Notes: generated by a model not told the origin, from the sequence alone. Shown: positions 9,308-18,527, counted from the stretch's first letter. The stretch: DNA of 64,000 nucleotides from Pseudanabaena sp. FACHB-2040 (GCF_014696715.1 NZ_JACJQO010000006.1:276778-340777); one strand, 5' to 3'. Numbers and translations are program-made.

Positions 9308-10186
9308 CTACGCGATCATTTGCCACTGTTCCCAGGTAGATTTGTCGGCTTTGGCCTGGGTTTGTTTTACCCAAACAACATGCCCCTTAGCGTGGGGAGT
9401 AACAATAGCCGACTCGCCTCGCTTAGCCAGAGTATTGACCATCGCCAAAGCCTGTTCTCGGGTCGGGCGCAGCCGGAAAAAGCTGTAGTACTCTCCCTCT
9501 ACCTCCATGGCCAGCACCCGCTGGTCGCTGCCCGGCAGCTGAATTCGGCAGGGTTGCTCGCCTGCCTGGTCTGATGAGAGTGCCTGTGAGAAGCTATCGC
9601 TTTGGGCAACCGCTGAACGGTCCGCCAGATCGGGCTGAATTTCTGCCTGAGGCGTATCAGAAATGTGCCAGGGGTGACTGGGACTCGCTGTAAACAGGGA
9701 TCGATGGGTTTCTTTGGAGGGCTCATCCCATCGGGCTGAAGGCCAACCAGGTAAAGGCTCCTGAGCCAATCCGTCTAGCCAGTTCAGAGGCTGTGTCGTG
9801 CCCCAAGTCGCCTCATCAGATTCTGGCGTAATTTCAGCGGGAAAGTCGGCAGCAAAAAAGGACTCAGAAGATTCAGGTTCTGGTTTTGTTAGAAGCTGCA
9901 GCAGGTCGTAACTGCGCTGCTGCCGGTTTTGGTTGAGGCGCATGATTTCAGCCGTTCCTACCCCAGCAACTACGCTAGAAATAATGGAGAAACCAATATA
10001 GCGAATTGATACTTTCTTCTGCTCGTGCTGCAGCAGCGGCGAGAACCACTGCTTGATTGGGCCAGGTAGAGGAGCCGCAGCCGGACTGCCGCCCACGGAG
10101 GCTAGCGGTACGGTCAGGGAAGCAAAAACGGCACTAGAGGCCAGTATTGCTGGAAAAACAATTTTTTGAAAGGGAGAAGCAGTCAT
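9308..10186 (-). CDS. Conserved-type protein of unknown function with N-terminal hydrophobic segments
   Basis: About 292 residues from ATG at 10186; an upstream start at 10225 is possible. The N-terminal 30 residues (PFQKIVFPAILASSAVFASL) look like a signal peptide or anchor. A second hydrophobic stretch is near IRYIGFSIISSVVAGVGTAE, followed by a basic patch, so the protein is probably a membrane protein with a soluble C-terminus. The middle is acidic and Ser/Pro-rich. The C-terminal 80 residues are compact (CRIQLPGSDQRVLAMEVEGE, YYSFFRLRPTREQALAMVNT) and end in a basic region, probably a small folded domain. I do not recognise the function. It is a single gene, flanked by AT-rich spacers on both sides. 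Confidence 0.65.
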   Translation of the reverse strand: MTASPFQKIVFPAILASSAVFASLTVPLASVGGSPAAAPLPGPIKQWFSPLLQHEQKKVSIRYIGFSIISSVVAGVGTAEIMRLNQNRQQRSYDLLQLLTKPEPESSESFFAADFPAEITPESDEATWGTTQPLNWLDGLAQEPLPGWPSARWDEPSKETHRSLFTASPSHPWHISDTPQAEIQPDLADRSAVAQSDSFSQALSSDQAGEQPCRIQLPGSDQRVLAMEVEGEYYSFFRLRPTREQALAMVNTLAKRGESAIVTPHAKGHVVWVKQTQAKADKSTWEQWQMIA

Positions 10187-10499
10187 GGCAGAGAAATTTA
10201 TAGAGCTGTAGGGGATTAGCAGCAAACCAAACTGTTTTGCAGGAAAAAGCCAAGCGCTTACCCGTTCATACTAGGTAAAGAGATAAGGCAATAGGCAAAC
10301 TTTTGATTTACTCTCTGTAAGTTTTATATGAAAAATGACTTGTTCAAATTCTTACCCTGCAGCAGGTTGCAGTCAACTCAATCACTTCTTAGTAACTTTT
10401 TCTAGCGCTTTTAATCTTTAAGAAAGCAATACCTGAATTATCCTGAGCAACGTTTGCCCTTAAGTAGGAGTTGACAAGACAAAGCGTTTTCAAAGCTAG

Positions 10500-11282
10500 A
10501 TGAAGATGCTTGCAGATGCTTATTTGGGTTCTTTATCGGTAAGTCTTATGCAGTGGAATGTGGTGCTGACTTTACTGGTGCTCATGGGTGCGATCGCACC
10601 TACCGCCTACCGCCTAGCCCTAAACAAACTAGCGGAAGCGCCTCAGACTGCAGCCGGGGCGACCGTCGCTCAGCCAGGTCAGAACCGCCGCGAGGGCTGC
10701 CCTGGCTGTGACTTAGCCAACGCCAATATGCAGGGTAAAGATCTCAGCCGCCACAATTACTCAGCCGCCACGCTGACTGCTGCCAACCTAGCCCAGACCC
10801 AGCTGATCAATGCTCTGCTAGCCGATGCCAACCTAGAGCGGGCCAATCTGCACGAAGCCAATTTACAGGGCGCTGACCTAACCGCCGCTAACCTACAGAA
10901 AGCTGACCTGAGCCAGGCCCAAATGCTCCATGCCACCTTCATTCGAGCGAATCTGGAAGGAGCTATCTTGAGCCAGGTGGAGCTGCGCGACGCGGGCCTA
11001 TGTTCAGCCAATCTCAAAGCCGCAGACCTGTCAGAGGCCAGCCTGTATGGGGCCATCTTGCGGGGAGCAGACTTGTCAGGGGCAGATCTGCGGGGGGCAG
11101 ATTTGCGCTACGCAGATCTATACAAGGCCAAGCTAGACAACGCCAATTTGACAGGGGCCAGGATGGAATTCGCCACCCTGCCCGATGGCAGCACAACAGA
11201 TCCAGGGTTTGTTAATTCTGTGAATCATACGCAGGGATGCGAACCGGTTGCCGAGCCTGAGGATTCATCTGAAAATTCTTAA
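10500..11282 (+). CDS. Membrane-anchored pentapeptide-repeat protein
   Basis: 260 residues from ATG at 10500. Residues about 15-40 form one hydrophobic helix (WNVVLTLLVLMGAIAPTAY). A short linker with a CPGC motif follows, then about 150 residues of A(D/N)LXX repeats (ANMQGKDLSRHNYSAATL to ADLYKAKLDNANLTG) and an acidic tail. The CPGCDLANANM phrase just before the repeats is common in cyanobacterial pentapeptide proteins and is probably helix-capping rather than redox-active. The likely topology is an anchored beta-helix on one face of the membrane. Its partner is unknown. It ends convergently with the small secreted protein at 11417. Confidence 0.85.
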   Translation: MKMLADAYLGSLSVSLMQWNVVLTLLVLMGAIAPTAYRLALNKLAEAPQTAAGATVAQPGQNRREGCPGCDLANANMQGKDLSRHNYSAATLTAANLAQTQLINALLADANLERANLHEANLQGADLTAANLQKADLSQAQMLHATFIRANLEGAILSQVELRDAGLCSANLKAADLSEASLYGAILRGADLSGADLRGADLRYADLYKAKLDNANLTGARMEFATLPDGSTTDPGFVNSVNHTQGCEPVAEPEDSSENS

Positions 11283-11307
11283 TTTGAAAAGAGTCATCCT
11301 AACTTTT

Positions 11308-11385
11308 AAATCCCCCCTCAAAGGAGACTCTTAAAACCCCCCTTGATAAGGGTAGCAGGGGGGATTGGGTAAGCCCTGCTACCCT
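11308..11385. repeat. Nested inverted repeats between convergent genes
   Basis: Two overlapping perfect inverted repeats are visible. AATCCCCCCT (11309-11318) pairs with AGGGGGGATT (11357-11366), and AGGGTAGCAGGG (11349-11360) pairs with CCCTGCTACCCT (11374-11385). The C-run/G-run style resembles short dispersed intergenic elements of filamentous cyanobacteria. It lies between two convergent genes and could also act as a bidirectional terminator, although there is no clear T-run. Confidence 0.7.
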
Positions 11386-11416
11386 CGAATAGCCTCTAAT
11401 CTCTACAAGAGGTCTA

Positions 11417-11785
11417 TTAATTAGTAGCGTTATCTATCAGTTCTCGCAGGCGGCTGACGGTAGTCTCAAGGGCGCTGGTTTCGGGGACTTCTTTCGTTTT
11501 ATCTGCCAAGCTAGGCACGCGCTTATAAGGATCAGGCATGGTTTCGGGGTTTTCTCCCTCCCTCAGGCGCTGCTGATATATTTCTTCCTGGGCACCCGTT
11601 TCCTGCCCATATACGTTGTAGGCCCGCTCCACCTCCTGATTAACTGCTGGGTTAGGAGGTTCGGCGGCGGCGTAGCTGGGTTGCAGGCCTGTGCCTAGGC
11701 TGATGAGAGTCAGCAGTCCGGCTAACACAACTGCCGCTAGCCCTCTGCGGCACACACCCAACACGCGTTCTGCAAAGCATTTCAT
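11417..11785 (-). CDS. Small secreted protein of unknown function
   Basis: 122 residues. A signal peptide (about 1-40: VCRRGLAAVVLAGLLTLISL, cleavage near PSYAAAE) is followed by a charged soluble domain of about 80 residues, with EVERAYNVYGQETGAQEEIY and a helical C-terminal segment ETTVSRLRELIDNATN. It probably acts in the periplasm or thylakoid lumen. The length and helical content recall small lumenal proteins, but I see no PsbQ, PsbU or cytochrome signature, so no function is assigned. It is a single gene, divergent from the phosphatase-superfamily gene at 11927. Confidence 0.7.
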   Translation of the reverse strand: MKCFAERVLGVCRRGLAAVVLAGLLTLISLGTGLQPSYAAAEPPNPAVNQEVERAYNVYGQETGAQEEIYQQRLREGENPETMPDPYKRVPSLADKTKEVPETSALETTVSRLRELIDNATN

Positions 11786-11926
11786 CGTCTTATCCTAGAT
11801 TCTAAGAAAAAGCTGCCTGGAGTGTATCAAGGTGCGATCGCACCGCCTTCTCTCGAAAGTAAGGACGCCACCCCAATTGCAGTTGCCCCTCCTAGAATAG
11901 GCAAAAGACACCTACCCCCAGCCCCT

Positions 11927-13315
11927 ATGCCCACTCCTCGCCTGCTGATCATTGGCCTCGACTGCATGGAACCGTCGCTGGTATTTGAGCAGTGGCGGCA
12001 GGACTTGCCCAACTTAGATCGGCTGATGCGTCAGGGCAGCTATGGCCGCTTAGAGAGCAGCATTCCGGCGATTACGGTGCCCGCCTGGAGCTGCATGATG
12101 ACCGGGCGCGATCCGGGCGAGCTGGGAATCTATGGATTTCGCAACCGGCGCGATCGCACCTACGACAGCATGGCCATCTCCGACGGTCGCGCCGTCAAAT
12201 TTCCCCGGCTGTGGGACATTCTGGGCGAGGCTGGCTGGCAGGTAGCGGCCCTCAGCGTGCCCGGCAGTTCACCACCCTACCCAGTCAACGGTTCTCTCGT
12301 CTCCTGCTTTCTCACCCGCAGCATGGACGTGCCCTTTACCCATCCGCCGGAGCTAGCCGACCAGATCCGCACCTGGCTGCCCGACTTTATGATGGATGTG
12401 CCCAACTTCCGCTCCGACGAAAAGCAGCGCATCCTCGAAAACCTCTATACGCTCTGCGACCAGCGCTTCACCCTGGCTGAAAAGCTAATTGACCAAGATG
12501 CTCCCGACTTTTTGATGCTGGTAGACATGGGCGTTGATCGCATTCATCACGCCTTTTGGAAACCAATGGATCCGCGCCACCCCCAATACGAACCGGATTC
12601 TCCCTACGCCAACGCGATTCACGACTACTATGTCCACGTCGATCAGCGCGTTGGAGAACTGCTCAACCGCTGCGACGACGATACCGCTGTGCTGGTCGTC
12701 TCAGACCACGGAGCCCAACCGCTGATGGGCGGCATCTGCGTCAACGAGTGGCTGATTGCCAACGGCTATCTAACCTTAAAAGAAACCCCGGCTGAACCCG
12801 TTGCCTTAGATCAGGTCGAAGTAGACTGGAGCCAAACCAAGGCCTGGGGCGCAGGTGGCTATTACGGTCGTATCTTCCTCAACGTCAAAGGCCGCGAACC
12901 CCAAGGCACCATTTCAATGGCCGACTACGAAAAGACCCGTGACGAACTGGCCGAGCAGCTGTCTCAACTCACTGGCCCTCAGGGAGAACCGCTCCACATC
13001 AAAGCCTTCAAGCCCCAGCAGGTCTATCAAAAGGTGCGCGGCGTTGCCCCCGATTTGATTGTGTATTTCGACGATTTGGCTTGGCGCTCAGTGGGCAGTG
13101 TTGGCCTCAACAGCTTCTTCACCGTAGAAAACGACACTGGCCCCGACGATGCCAACCATGCGCCCTATGGCCTGATGATCTTCCACGATCCCAAGCAGCC
13201 CCAGCAAGGTCAAATGCTAGAAGGCGCACAGCTCTACGATATCTTGCCTACCCTGCTAGGACACTTCGGCATCACACCTCCAGCAGGCCTGCGCGGCAAA
13301 CATCTGCCCGTTTAA
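11927..13315 (+). CDS. Alkaline-phosphatase-superfamily enzyme (type I phosphodiesterase/nucleotide pyrophosphatase-like)
   Basis: About 462 residues from ATG at 11927. Metal-site motifs of the superfamily are in order: LLIIGLDCMEP (first metal-binding Asp), ITVPAWSCMMTGRDPGE (nucleophile region), LVDMGVDRIHHAFW (Asp/His ligands) and VLVVSDHGAQPLMGG (Asp-His ligands). No signal peptide is seen, so a cytosolic location is likely. The family hydrolyses phosphodiesters or transfers phospho groups; the substrate cannot be read from sequence. The frame is open back to GTG 11822, but that stretch contains a HIP1 site and reads like spacer, and the conserved domain starts at 11927. It ends five bases before the convergent SDR gene. 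Confidence 0.85.
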   Translation: MPTPRLLIIGLDCMEPSLVFEQWRQDLPNLDRLMRQGSYGRLESSIPAITVPAWSCMMTGRDPGELGIYGFRNRRDRTYDSMAISDGRAVKFPRLWDILGEAGWQVAALSVPGSSPPYPVNGSLVSCFLTRSMDVPFTHPPELADQIRTWLPDFMMDVPNFRSDEKQRILENLYTLCDQRFTLAEKLIDQDAPDFLMLVDMGVDRIHHAFWKPMDPRHPQYEPDSPYANAIHDYYVHVDQRVGELLNRCDDDTAVLVVSDHGAQPLMGGICVNEWLIANGYLTLKETPAEPVALDQVEVDWSQTKAWGAGGYYGRIFLNVKGREPQGTISMADYEKTRDELAEQLSQLTGPQGEPLHIKAFKPQQVYQKVRGVAPDLIVYFDDLAWRSVGSVGLNSFFTVENDTGPDDANHAPYGLMIFHDPKQPQQGQMLEGAQLYDILPTLLGHFGITPPAGLRGKHLPV

Positions 13316-13320
13316 GCCAG

Positions 13321-14133
13321 TCAGGCTCCAGCGTGAGTATTAAGCGCCATGCCAACAACCGTTCGCCAAAGACGATCTGGCAGAAACTGCCGCATCAGCA
13401 GGTAAGGACCGGGCTGGGCGGGGTAGCGGAGTTTGTCGGTGCGATCGCAGGCCGCTCGATAAACAACCCTTGCCACTGCTTCTGGACCCGGGAGGTTGTC
13501 GTTTAGGCGAGTGGTCATCTCCATCGTGTTGCTCAGTTCGGGTTCATAGGCAGGGTGGGTCGCCCACCGCTGTGAGCGGGTAATAAAGTCAGTTTTAATG
13601 CCGCCCGGTTCCACCAGCTTGATTTGAATGTTGTGGCGTTTGAGCTCAAAGCGCAGTGACTCAGATAGACCCTCAACAGCAAACTTTGAGGCATGGTAGG
13701 CACTGGCAAAGGGAAACGCAAGACGACCTCCAATGGATGAAATATTCACAATGGTGCCGTGATTTTGACACCGCATTATCGGCAAAACCATTTGGATCAC
13801 CGCCACCAGACCAAAGACATTGGTTTGAAACTGCTGTTCTAGCTGATCAGCCGAAATCCCTTCCAGTGGGCCTGTTAGCCCATAGCCTGCATTGTTGACC
13901 ACCACATCAATGGCACCAAACTGATCGGTTGTTTTCTCGATAGCATTTGCAATCGACGCTTTATCCGTGACGTCAAGATAGGGTGTGATGAGGTTGGGCG
14001 CATTTGCCCAAGCACCTGTCTTATGGGCAGACCGCATGGTCGCCGCTACGTTCCAGCCTTGCTGCACAAAGTACTGAGCCGTTGCTCGCCCAATCCCAGT
14101 TGAAGCGCCTGTAATTAAAACCGTTTTCTTCAT
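13321..14133 (-). CDS. Short-chain dehydrogenase/reductase
   Basis: About 270 residues from ATG at 14133, with a good ribosome-binding site GGAGG five bases upstream. Classical SDR motifs: the nucleotide-binding GASTGIG near the N-terminus, NNAGYG (about 83-88), the catalytic Ser in VNISSIGG, and YHASK with the Tyr-Lys pair. It is an NAD(P)-dependent oxidoreductase with unknown substrate. It is divergent from a MerR-family regulator, and a perfect 22-bp palindrome lies in the shared promoter with MerR-type spacing. Control by that regulator is a reasonable inference. Confidence 0.9.
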   Translation of the reverse strand: MKKTVLITGASTGIGRATAQYFVQQGWNVAATMRSAHKTGAWANAPNLITPYLDVTDKASIANAIEKTTDQFGAIDVVVNNAGYGLTGPLEGISADQLEQQFQTNVFGLVAVIQMVLPIMRCQNHGTIVNISSIGGRLAFPFASAYHASKFAVEGLSESLRFELKRHNIQIKLVEPGGIKTDFITRSQRWATHPAYEPELSNTMEMTTRLNDNLPGPEAVARVVYRAACDRTDKLRYPAQPGPYLLMRQFLPDRLWRTVVGMALNTHAGA

Positions 14134-14166
14134 AGAAGCCTCCAAACGTTGGCCTCCATACTCTAA

Positions 14167-14188
14167 ACTGTGGAGCATACTCCACAGT
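14167..14188. promoter_or_regulatory. Palindromic MerR-type operator in a divergent promoter
   Basis: ACTGTGGAG, CATA, CTCCACAGT is a perfect palindrome with 9-bp arms. Reading towards the SDR gene, TTGACT (-35-like, overlapping the palindrome edge) is followed by 19 bases and then TTAGAG (-10-like). The unusually long 19-20-bp spacer filled by a dyad is the hallmark of promoters activated by MerR proteins through DNA distortion. The site also lies 34 bp before the MerR start, allowing autoregulation. Confidence 0.8.
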
Positions 14189-14221
14189 CAAGCCCTTACT
14201 CAGTCGATTTTGAAAGCTGCC

Positions 14222-14581
14222 ATGCTAATCGGTGAGCTAGTCAAAAAAACGGGTCTGCCCAAAGACACGATTCGCTTTTACGAGAAAATTGGGCTCATTG
14301 CGGCTCAGGAGCGGCAGGCAGGTACACGCAGCTACAAGGACTACGGAGACGAGGCCGTTGAGCACCTTGCCATGATCACCCAAGGAAAAAAGCTAGGCTT
14401 TACCTTGAAAGAAATTAAGCAACTTATGGATACCTGGAATACGGCTGCAATGCCAGAAGCCGAGCAGATACGGGTAATCGAGCACAAGCTAGAGGAAATA
14501 GCTGAAAAAATGCAGCACTTGAATGTTATGAAAACCTATCTTACTGAAAAGCTAAGTAAACTCAGGCAGAAGCCGTTGTAA
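14222..14581 (+). CDS. MerR-family transcriptional regulator
   Basis: About 119 residues from ATG at 14222; a TTG four codons earlier is also in frame. The N-terminal winged helix has the MerR signature: MLIGELVKKTGLPKDTIRFY, EKIGLI, then R-SYKDYGDEAVEHLAMI. A coiled-coil dimerisation helix follows (EQIRVIEHKLEEIAEKMQHL). There is no Cys pair or ligand domain, so metal sensing is not indicated; a small-molecule or stress signal is more likely. It is divergent from the SDR gene and shares the palindrome at 14167-14188, so it probably controls that gene and itself. Confidence 0.9.
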   Translation: MLIGELVKKTGLPKDTIRFYEKIGLIAAQERQAGTRSYKDYGDEAVEHLAMITQGKKLGFTLKEIKQLMDTWNTAAMPEAEQIRVIEHKLEEIAEKMQHLNVMKTYLTEKLSKLRQKPL

Positions 14582-14720
14582 AGACAGTCTGGCTCTGCGC
14601 GCATTTCGATAATAGATAAATCTCATTCCAGCCTACAACTTTAATCACTTAAATGACACTCTTACAATAGGTCATCTAATAAGTTGGGTAGGGACAATGA
14701 AACCTAACATTAAAGAGCTT

Positions 14721-14748
14721 GTTGGGTTGAGCCTTGGCTCAACCCAAC
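14721..14748. repeat. Perfect hairpin repeat
   Basis: GTTGGGTTGAGCC and its exact complement GGCTCAACCCAAC are separated by TT, giving a 13-bp stem. Sequences of the GTTGGGTTG...CAACCCAAC type are common dispersed intergenic repeats in cyanobacteria. It lies in the spacer after the MerR gene and has no T-run on either side. Confidence 0.7.
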
Positions 14749-14800
14749 CTACACATTTAACTGCATTAATTCGCTAACTACCAGGCAGTCTAAGGCGTTG

Positions 14801-14977
14801 CTACTGGGGAGCAATACCGTTATAGATGCTAAAAGACAGCAGAACAATTAATAGAATGCCGATTGAAGTCGACAGTAGAAATAGAACAGAAGGCTTTTTA
14901 GGAGTAGGGGTTTCACTATCACGTTGAACGCCTGTAGGTTCAAGCGTTTGGGGATCTATATTTTGGTCAGATTTCAT
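14801..14977 (-). CDS. Small single-pass membrane protein (58 residues)
   Basis: ATG at 14977 to TAG at 14801. GAGGT lies nine bases upstream as a ribosome-binding site. The first 30 residues are polar with a Thr/Pro/Lys-rich stretch (SETPTPKKPS). Residues about 31-51 are one hydrophobic helix (VLFLLSTSIGILLIVLLSFS), and the tail is short (IYNGIAPQ). The layout is that of small thylakoid or cytoplasmic-membrane subunits, but I do not recognise the family. It is a single gene in an otherwise gene-free stretch. Confidence 0.65.
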   Translation of the reverse strand: MKSDQNIDPQTLEPTGVQRDSETPTPKKPSVLFLLSTSIGILLIVLLSFSIYNGIAPQ

Positions 14978-15136
14978 ACTGCTGATACCTCATTAAAGCA
15001 ATAATTTCCATTGTTAGAAATCATCGCTTCTGGCTACGAAATCGACATCTAACTTGTGGTGCATCTCGGAGGACGGGGGTTAGAGGGTGCAGGGTAGAGG
15101 GTATAGAGTATAAGTTCTGTGAATTTATTTTCAGAT

Positions 15137-15596
15137 CTAATTTCCTTGCTTCAGTTGCTGTGTAAACGCTGCGTGTTCAGGTGAACTTAATCCCTGCTGA
15201 AGCACCTCTAGCACCTGCGGCATTTGGTTGCTTAAAAGAGCCTCTACAGGCAGCCACAACCCTAGGAATACTTGGCTACGAATGATGCCGTCCGAACTAG
15301 GAAACAGCGGCTGATACTCCCCATTGGTGAGGCAAAACCATTCAAGCCGATTCTCGTAGGATTGCCAAATTACATACTCTAAAACCCTACTGCGGTGATA
15401 CACCTGCTTCTTGCTGCCTGTATCAATAGCCGCACTCAATCAGTTCTGCTTTTTTAATGTGGGCTGCTGCATACCGTCGCTCAAACTCAGGGAGGGTGAA
15501 GCGATCGCCGCTCTCAAGCGGGGGTGGATAAGCCTTTGGAAAACCAGCCTGGGGGTTAAGGCGACAGGTTTTAGGCCGGTTTGTGTCCACGCTGCA
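15137..15596 (-). pseudogene. Uma2 (DUF820) family gene with internal deletion and frameshift
   Basis: Two halves of a Uma2 protein are fused. The upstream half, in one frame, reads QAGFPKAYPPPLESGDRFTL then PEFERRYAAAHIKKAELIE, the normal N-terminus of the family. At about 15437 it is joined directly to SAAIDTGSKKQVYHRSRVLE in another frame, which continues as the normal C-terminus (GLWLPVEALLSNQMPQVLEV). About 100 codons carrying the middle of the nuclease-like fold, including the PD-(D/E)XK region, are missing. The junction sequence GATTGAGTGCGG allows a 2-base overlap. The 5' end is degraded: no in-frame ATG is present and the best start is GTG. Intact family members are about 190-220 residues. 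Confidence 0.8.
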
Positions 15597-15809
15597 CCAT
15601 GATCAAGTCCTCGGTGACGACGGATACTGTTCACCTTAACAAATTCTAAAATTGCCCTACTATAGCTCGCTATGCTGGGGATTTTTAAACAGAAAAAAGC
15701 GGGATTTGTTGCAGCAAATCCCGCCATTCTCACGTTTAATTCTTAGAGACTATGGCATTAACCCGTGAGAAACACTTTAAATTTCAACTAAGTTCGGCCG
15801 AGTTCAGGG

Positions 15810-18026
15810 TCAACCAAATCGACCTGCCGTTGTGGCTATGAGGAAGGCAGCGTAGGTGAGAATGTAACCCACAGTGAAGTGAGCCAATCCGATCAGCCAA
15901 CCTTGCACAATAGACAGTGCAACGGGCTTATCTTTCCAGCGCACGATGTTAGCAAGCGGTGTGCGCTCGTGAGCCCAAACAATGGACTCAATTAGTTCTT
16001 GCCAGTAACCCCGCCAGGAGATTAGGAACATGAAGCCGGTGGCCCAGACCAGGTGTCCGAATAGGAACATCCAGGACCAGACGGCTAGATTGTTCATCCC
16101 AAAGGGGTTGTAGCCATTGATGACCTGAGAGGAGTTGAGCCACAGGTAATCCCGCAGCCAGCCCATAATGTAGGTCGAGTTTTCATTGAACTGGGTCATG
16201 TTACCCGACCACAGGCTCAGGTGTTTCCAGTGCCAGTAGAAGGTAACCCAGCCAATTAGGTTGAGCATCCAGAACATCGCCAGGTAGAAAGACTGCTCCC
16301 AGGCAGAGGTTTGACACGTCCCACTCCGGCCAGGGCCATCGCAAGGGAAGGTGAAACCAAAGTCTTTCTTGTCGGGCATGAGCTTGGAGCCACGGGCATC
16401 CAGAGCACCCTTGACGCAGATCAGAGTCGTGACGTGTAGACCCAGTGCGATCGCATGGTGAATCAGGAAATCTCCAGGCCCAATCGAGAGGAACAGAGAG
16501 TTGTTGCCATTGTTGATGCCTTCTAGCCAGCCCGGCAGCCAGGCAGCCCCGGTGCGAGCAGCGCTATCGGCATTCGACAGCAACACATCCATGCCGTAGA
16601 CCATTTTGCCGTGGGAGGACTGAATGAACTGGGCAAAGACCGGCTCAATCAGGATTTGCTTTTCGGGTGTGCCGAAAGCCACTACCACGTCATTGTGGAC
16701 GTATAAACCCAGGGTATGGAAGCCCAAGAAAAGCGACACCCAACTTAGGTGAGAGATAATCGCTTCTTTGTGCTGCAGTACCCGGTCTAGAACATTGTTC
16801 TTGTTGGCAGCCGGATCGTAATCGCGAATCCAGAAGATCGCGGCATGGGAAAAGGCCCCAATCATCAGGAAGCCAGCAATGTACTGGTGGTGCGTATAGA
16901 GCGCAGCTTGAGTCGTAAAGCTGCGGGACATAAACGCGTAAGGTGGCATCGAGTACTGGTGCTGAGCCACAAGCGAAGTCACCGTTCCCAGAGCTGCCAG
17001 CGCCAGAGAGAGCTGGAAGTGCAGGGAGTTGTTGATGGTGTCATACAGGCCCTTGTGTCCTTCACCCAAAGCGCCGCCAAAGGGGGTGCCTTCGGGAGGA
17101 CGGTGAGCCTTGAGGATCTCCCGAATGCTGTGGCCAATACCGAAGTTAGTCCGGTACATGTGGCCCGCAATGATGAAGATCACAGCAATGGCTAGGTGGT
17201 GGTGGGCCATATCCGTCAGCCAGAGAGACTCCGTCTGGGGATGGAAGCCTCCCAGGAAGGTCAAAATTGCCGATCCCGCGCCCTCAGACGTACTGAAAAT
17301 ATGCTGAGAGGTATCGGGGTTCTGGGCATACGCTCCCCAGTTGCCGGTGAAGAAAGGCCCCAATCCGGCGGGGTGCGGTTTGACCGACAGGAAGTTGTCC
17401 CAGCCCACGTGTTGGCCCCGAGACTCAGGGATAGCCACGTGAATTAGGTGTCCGGCCCAGGCCAGGGAGCTGACCCCAAAGAGACCTGCCAGGTGGTGGT
17501 TCAACCGAGATTCGGCATTCTTAAACCAGGACAGGCTGGGACGGAACTTGGGCTGGAGGTGCAGCCAGCCTGCAAACAAAAAGAGTGCAGACAGCAGCAG
17601 CAGGAACACCGCCCCGGTATACAGGTCGTTGTTGGTCCGCATACCGATGGTGTACCACCAGTGGTAAACCCCGGAATAGGCGATATTGACGGGGTTTGTA
17701 GCGCCAGCTTGGGTAAAGGCATCTACCGCAGGCTGACCAAAGTGAGGATCCCAAATCGCGTGAGCGATCGGGCTGGTATGAAGTGGGTCTTTAACCCACT
17801 GTGGAAAGTTGCCTTGCCAGGCTACGTGGAACAGGTTGCCAGAAGTCCACAGAAAGATGATGGCTAGGTGTCCAAAGTGGGACGCGAAAATCTTTTGGTA
17901 AAGATTTTCTTCCGTCATGCCATCGTGGCTTTCAAAGTCGTGAGCTGTGGCGATCCCGTACCAGATCCGACGAGTCGTCGGATCCTGAGCCAGACCCTGG
18001 CTAAATTTTGGGAACTTAGTTGCCAT
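15810..18026 (-). CDS. psaB: Photosystem I P700 apoprotein A2 (PsaB), orphan copy
   Basis: 738 residues, full length for the family (about 734-741), starting [20 protein letters not shown] with AGGA six bases upstream. PsaB binds, with PsaA, the P700 chlorophylls, most antenna chlorophylls, phylloquinone and the F_X cluster in the thylakoid membrane. The phylloquinone-side segment [14 protein letters not shown] is intact. The F_X loop has both cysteines (C562, C571) but reads [10 protein letters not shown], with Ser568 where Gly is expected. Near the C-terminus [13 protein letters not shown] replaces the usual SIVQAR-type sequence. There is no psaA: about 500 bp upstream lies a divergent gene. 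Usually psaA and psaB are adjacent. It may be a PsaB2-type paralogue or the only, relocated copy; the window cannot tell. Confidence 0.96.
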   Translation of the reverse strand: MATKFPKFSQGLAQDPTTRRIWYGIATAHDFESHDGMTEENLYQKIFASHFGHLAIIFLWTSGNLFHVAWQGNFPQWVKDPLHTSPIAHAIWDPHFGQPAVDAFTQAGATNPVNIAYSGVYHWWYTIGMRTNNDLYTGAVFLLLLSALFLFAGWLHLQPKFRPSLSWFKNAESRLNHHLAGLFGVSSLAWAGHLIHVAIPESRGQHVGWDNFLSVKPHPAGLGPFFTGNWGAYAQNPDTSQHIFSTSEGAGSAILTFLGGFHPQTESLWLTDMAHHHLAIAVIFIIAGHMYRTNFGIGHSIREILKAHRPPEGTPFGGALGEGHKGLYDTINNSLHFQLSLALAALGTVTSLVAQHQYSMPPYAFMSRSFTTQAALYTHHQYIAGFLMIGAFSHAAIFWIRDYDPAANKNNVLDRVLQHKEAIISHLSWVSLFLGFHTLGLYVHNDVVVAFGTPEKQILIEPVFAQFIQSSHGKMVYGMDVLLSNADSAARTGAAWLPGWLEGINNGNNSLFLSIGPGDFLIHHAIALGLHVTTLICVKGALDARGSKLMPDKKDFGFTFPCDGPGRSGTCQTSAWEQSFYLAMFWMLNLIGWVTFYWHWKHLSLWSGNMTQFNENSTYIMGWLRDYLWLNSSQVINGYNPFGMNNLAVWSWMFLFGHLVWATGFMFLISWRGYWQELIESIVWAHERTPLANIVRWKDKPVALSIVQGWLIGLAHFTVGYILTYAAFLIATTAGRFG

Positions 18027-18527
18027 TGTTTTCCTACGCCTTCTAGTTTCGAAGATGCGCGAATGACACTCTCTAAGCTCGCCCCACTAAACAACTGCTC
18101 AACCAGGTGCCCGGTGATTAAACCGAGCTAAACAGTTAAAAATGGGACAGCACGCTTATTGATGAGAACGACCGCAAATTGTTTGACCAATTGCTTAGGC
18201 GCAAAATTCAAGCAAACTTCACTCGAGCGAACCCCACTGAAGGCACTTCTTATGAATTTCTTGCCAGTTGAATAAACACATTAGTAGCTCTCTCGTGGTC
18301 CGCATCTCTATCTAAAGATAGAGAGCGCTCTTGATAAAACTTTACGTATTAATACAGCCTATTACCAATCGAAGCAGCGGCTTTTAAGCGGCCAGACTAG
18401 ACTTTTTGAATCTCTCACTAGAGATAGATAAACCTGATTCGGGTTCGCCCTAGTTTGGATACTCCAAATAAACTAAAAATTTTCTATTCGAAGAATAAAT
18501 TTAACAGCTGATATAGAGGTTATACAG
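18027..18527. other. Spacer and promoter region of psaB and the divergent MBL gene
   Basis: About 500 bp, AT-rich, no ORF. It holds a perfect palindrome CTCTATCT-AA-AGATAGAG at 18306-18323 and a related TCTCTCACTAGAGATAGATA stretch near 18413. Similar TATCTA dyads occur at 23778-23794. A long untranslated leader is usual for photosystem I genes. No HLR1 pair was found here. Confidence 0.5.

Noticed and set aside
15440..15733. Minus-strand frame of 97 codons
   Set aside because: It overlaps the Uma2 pseudogene in another frame, and the Uma2 N-terminal motif explains the sequence better.
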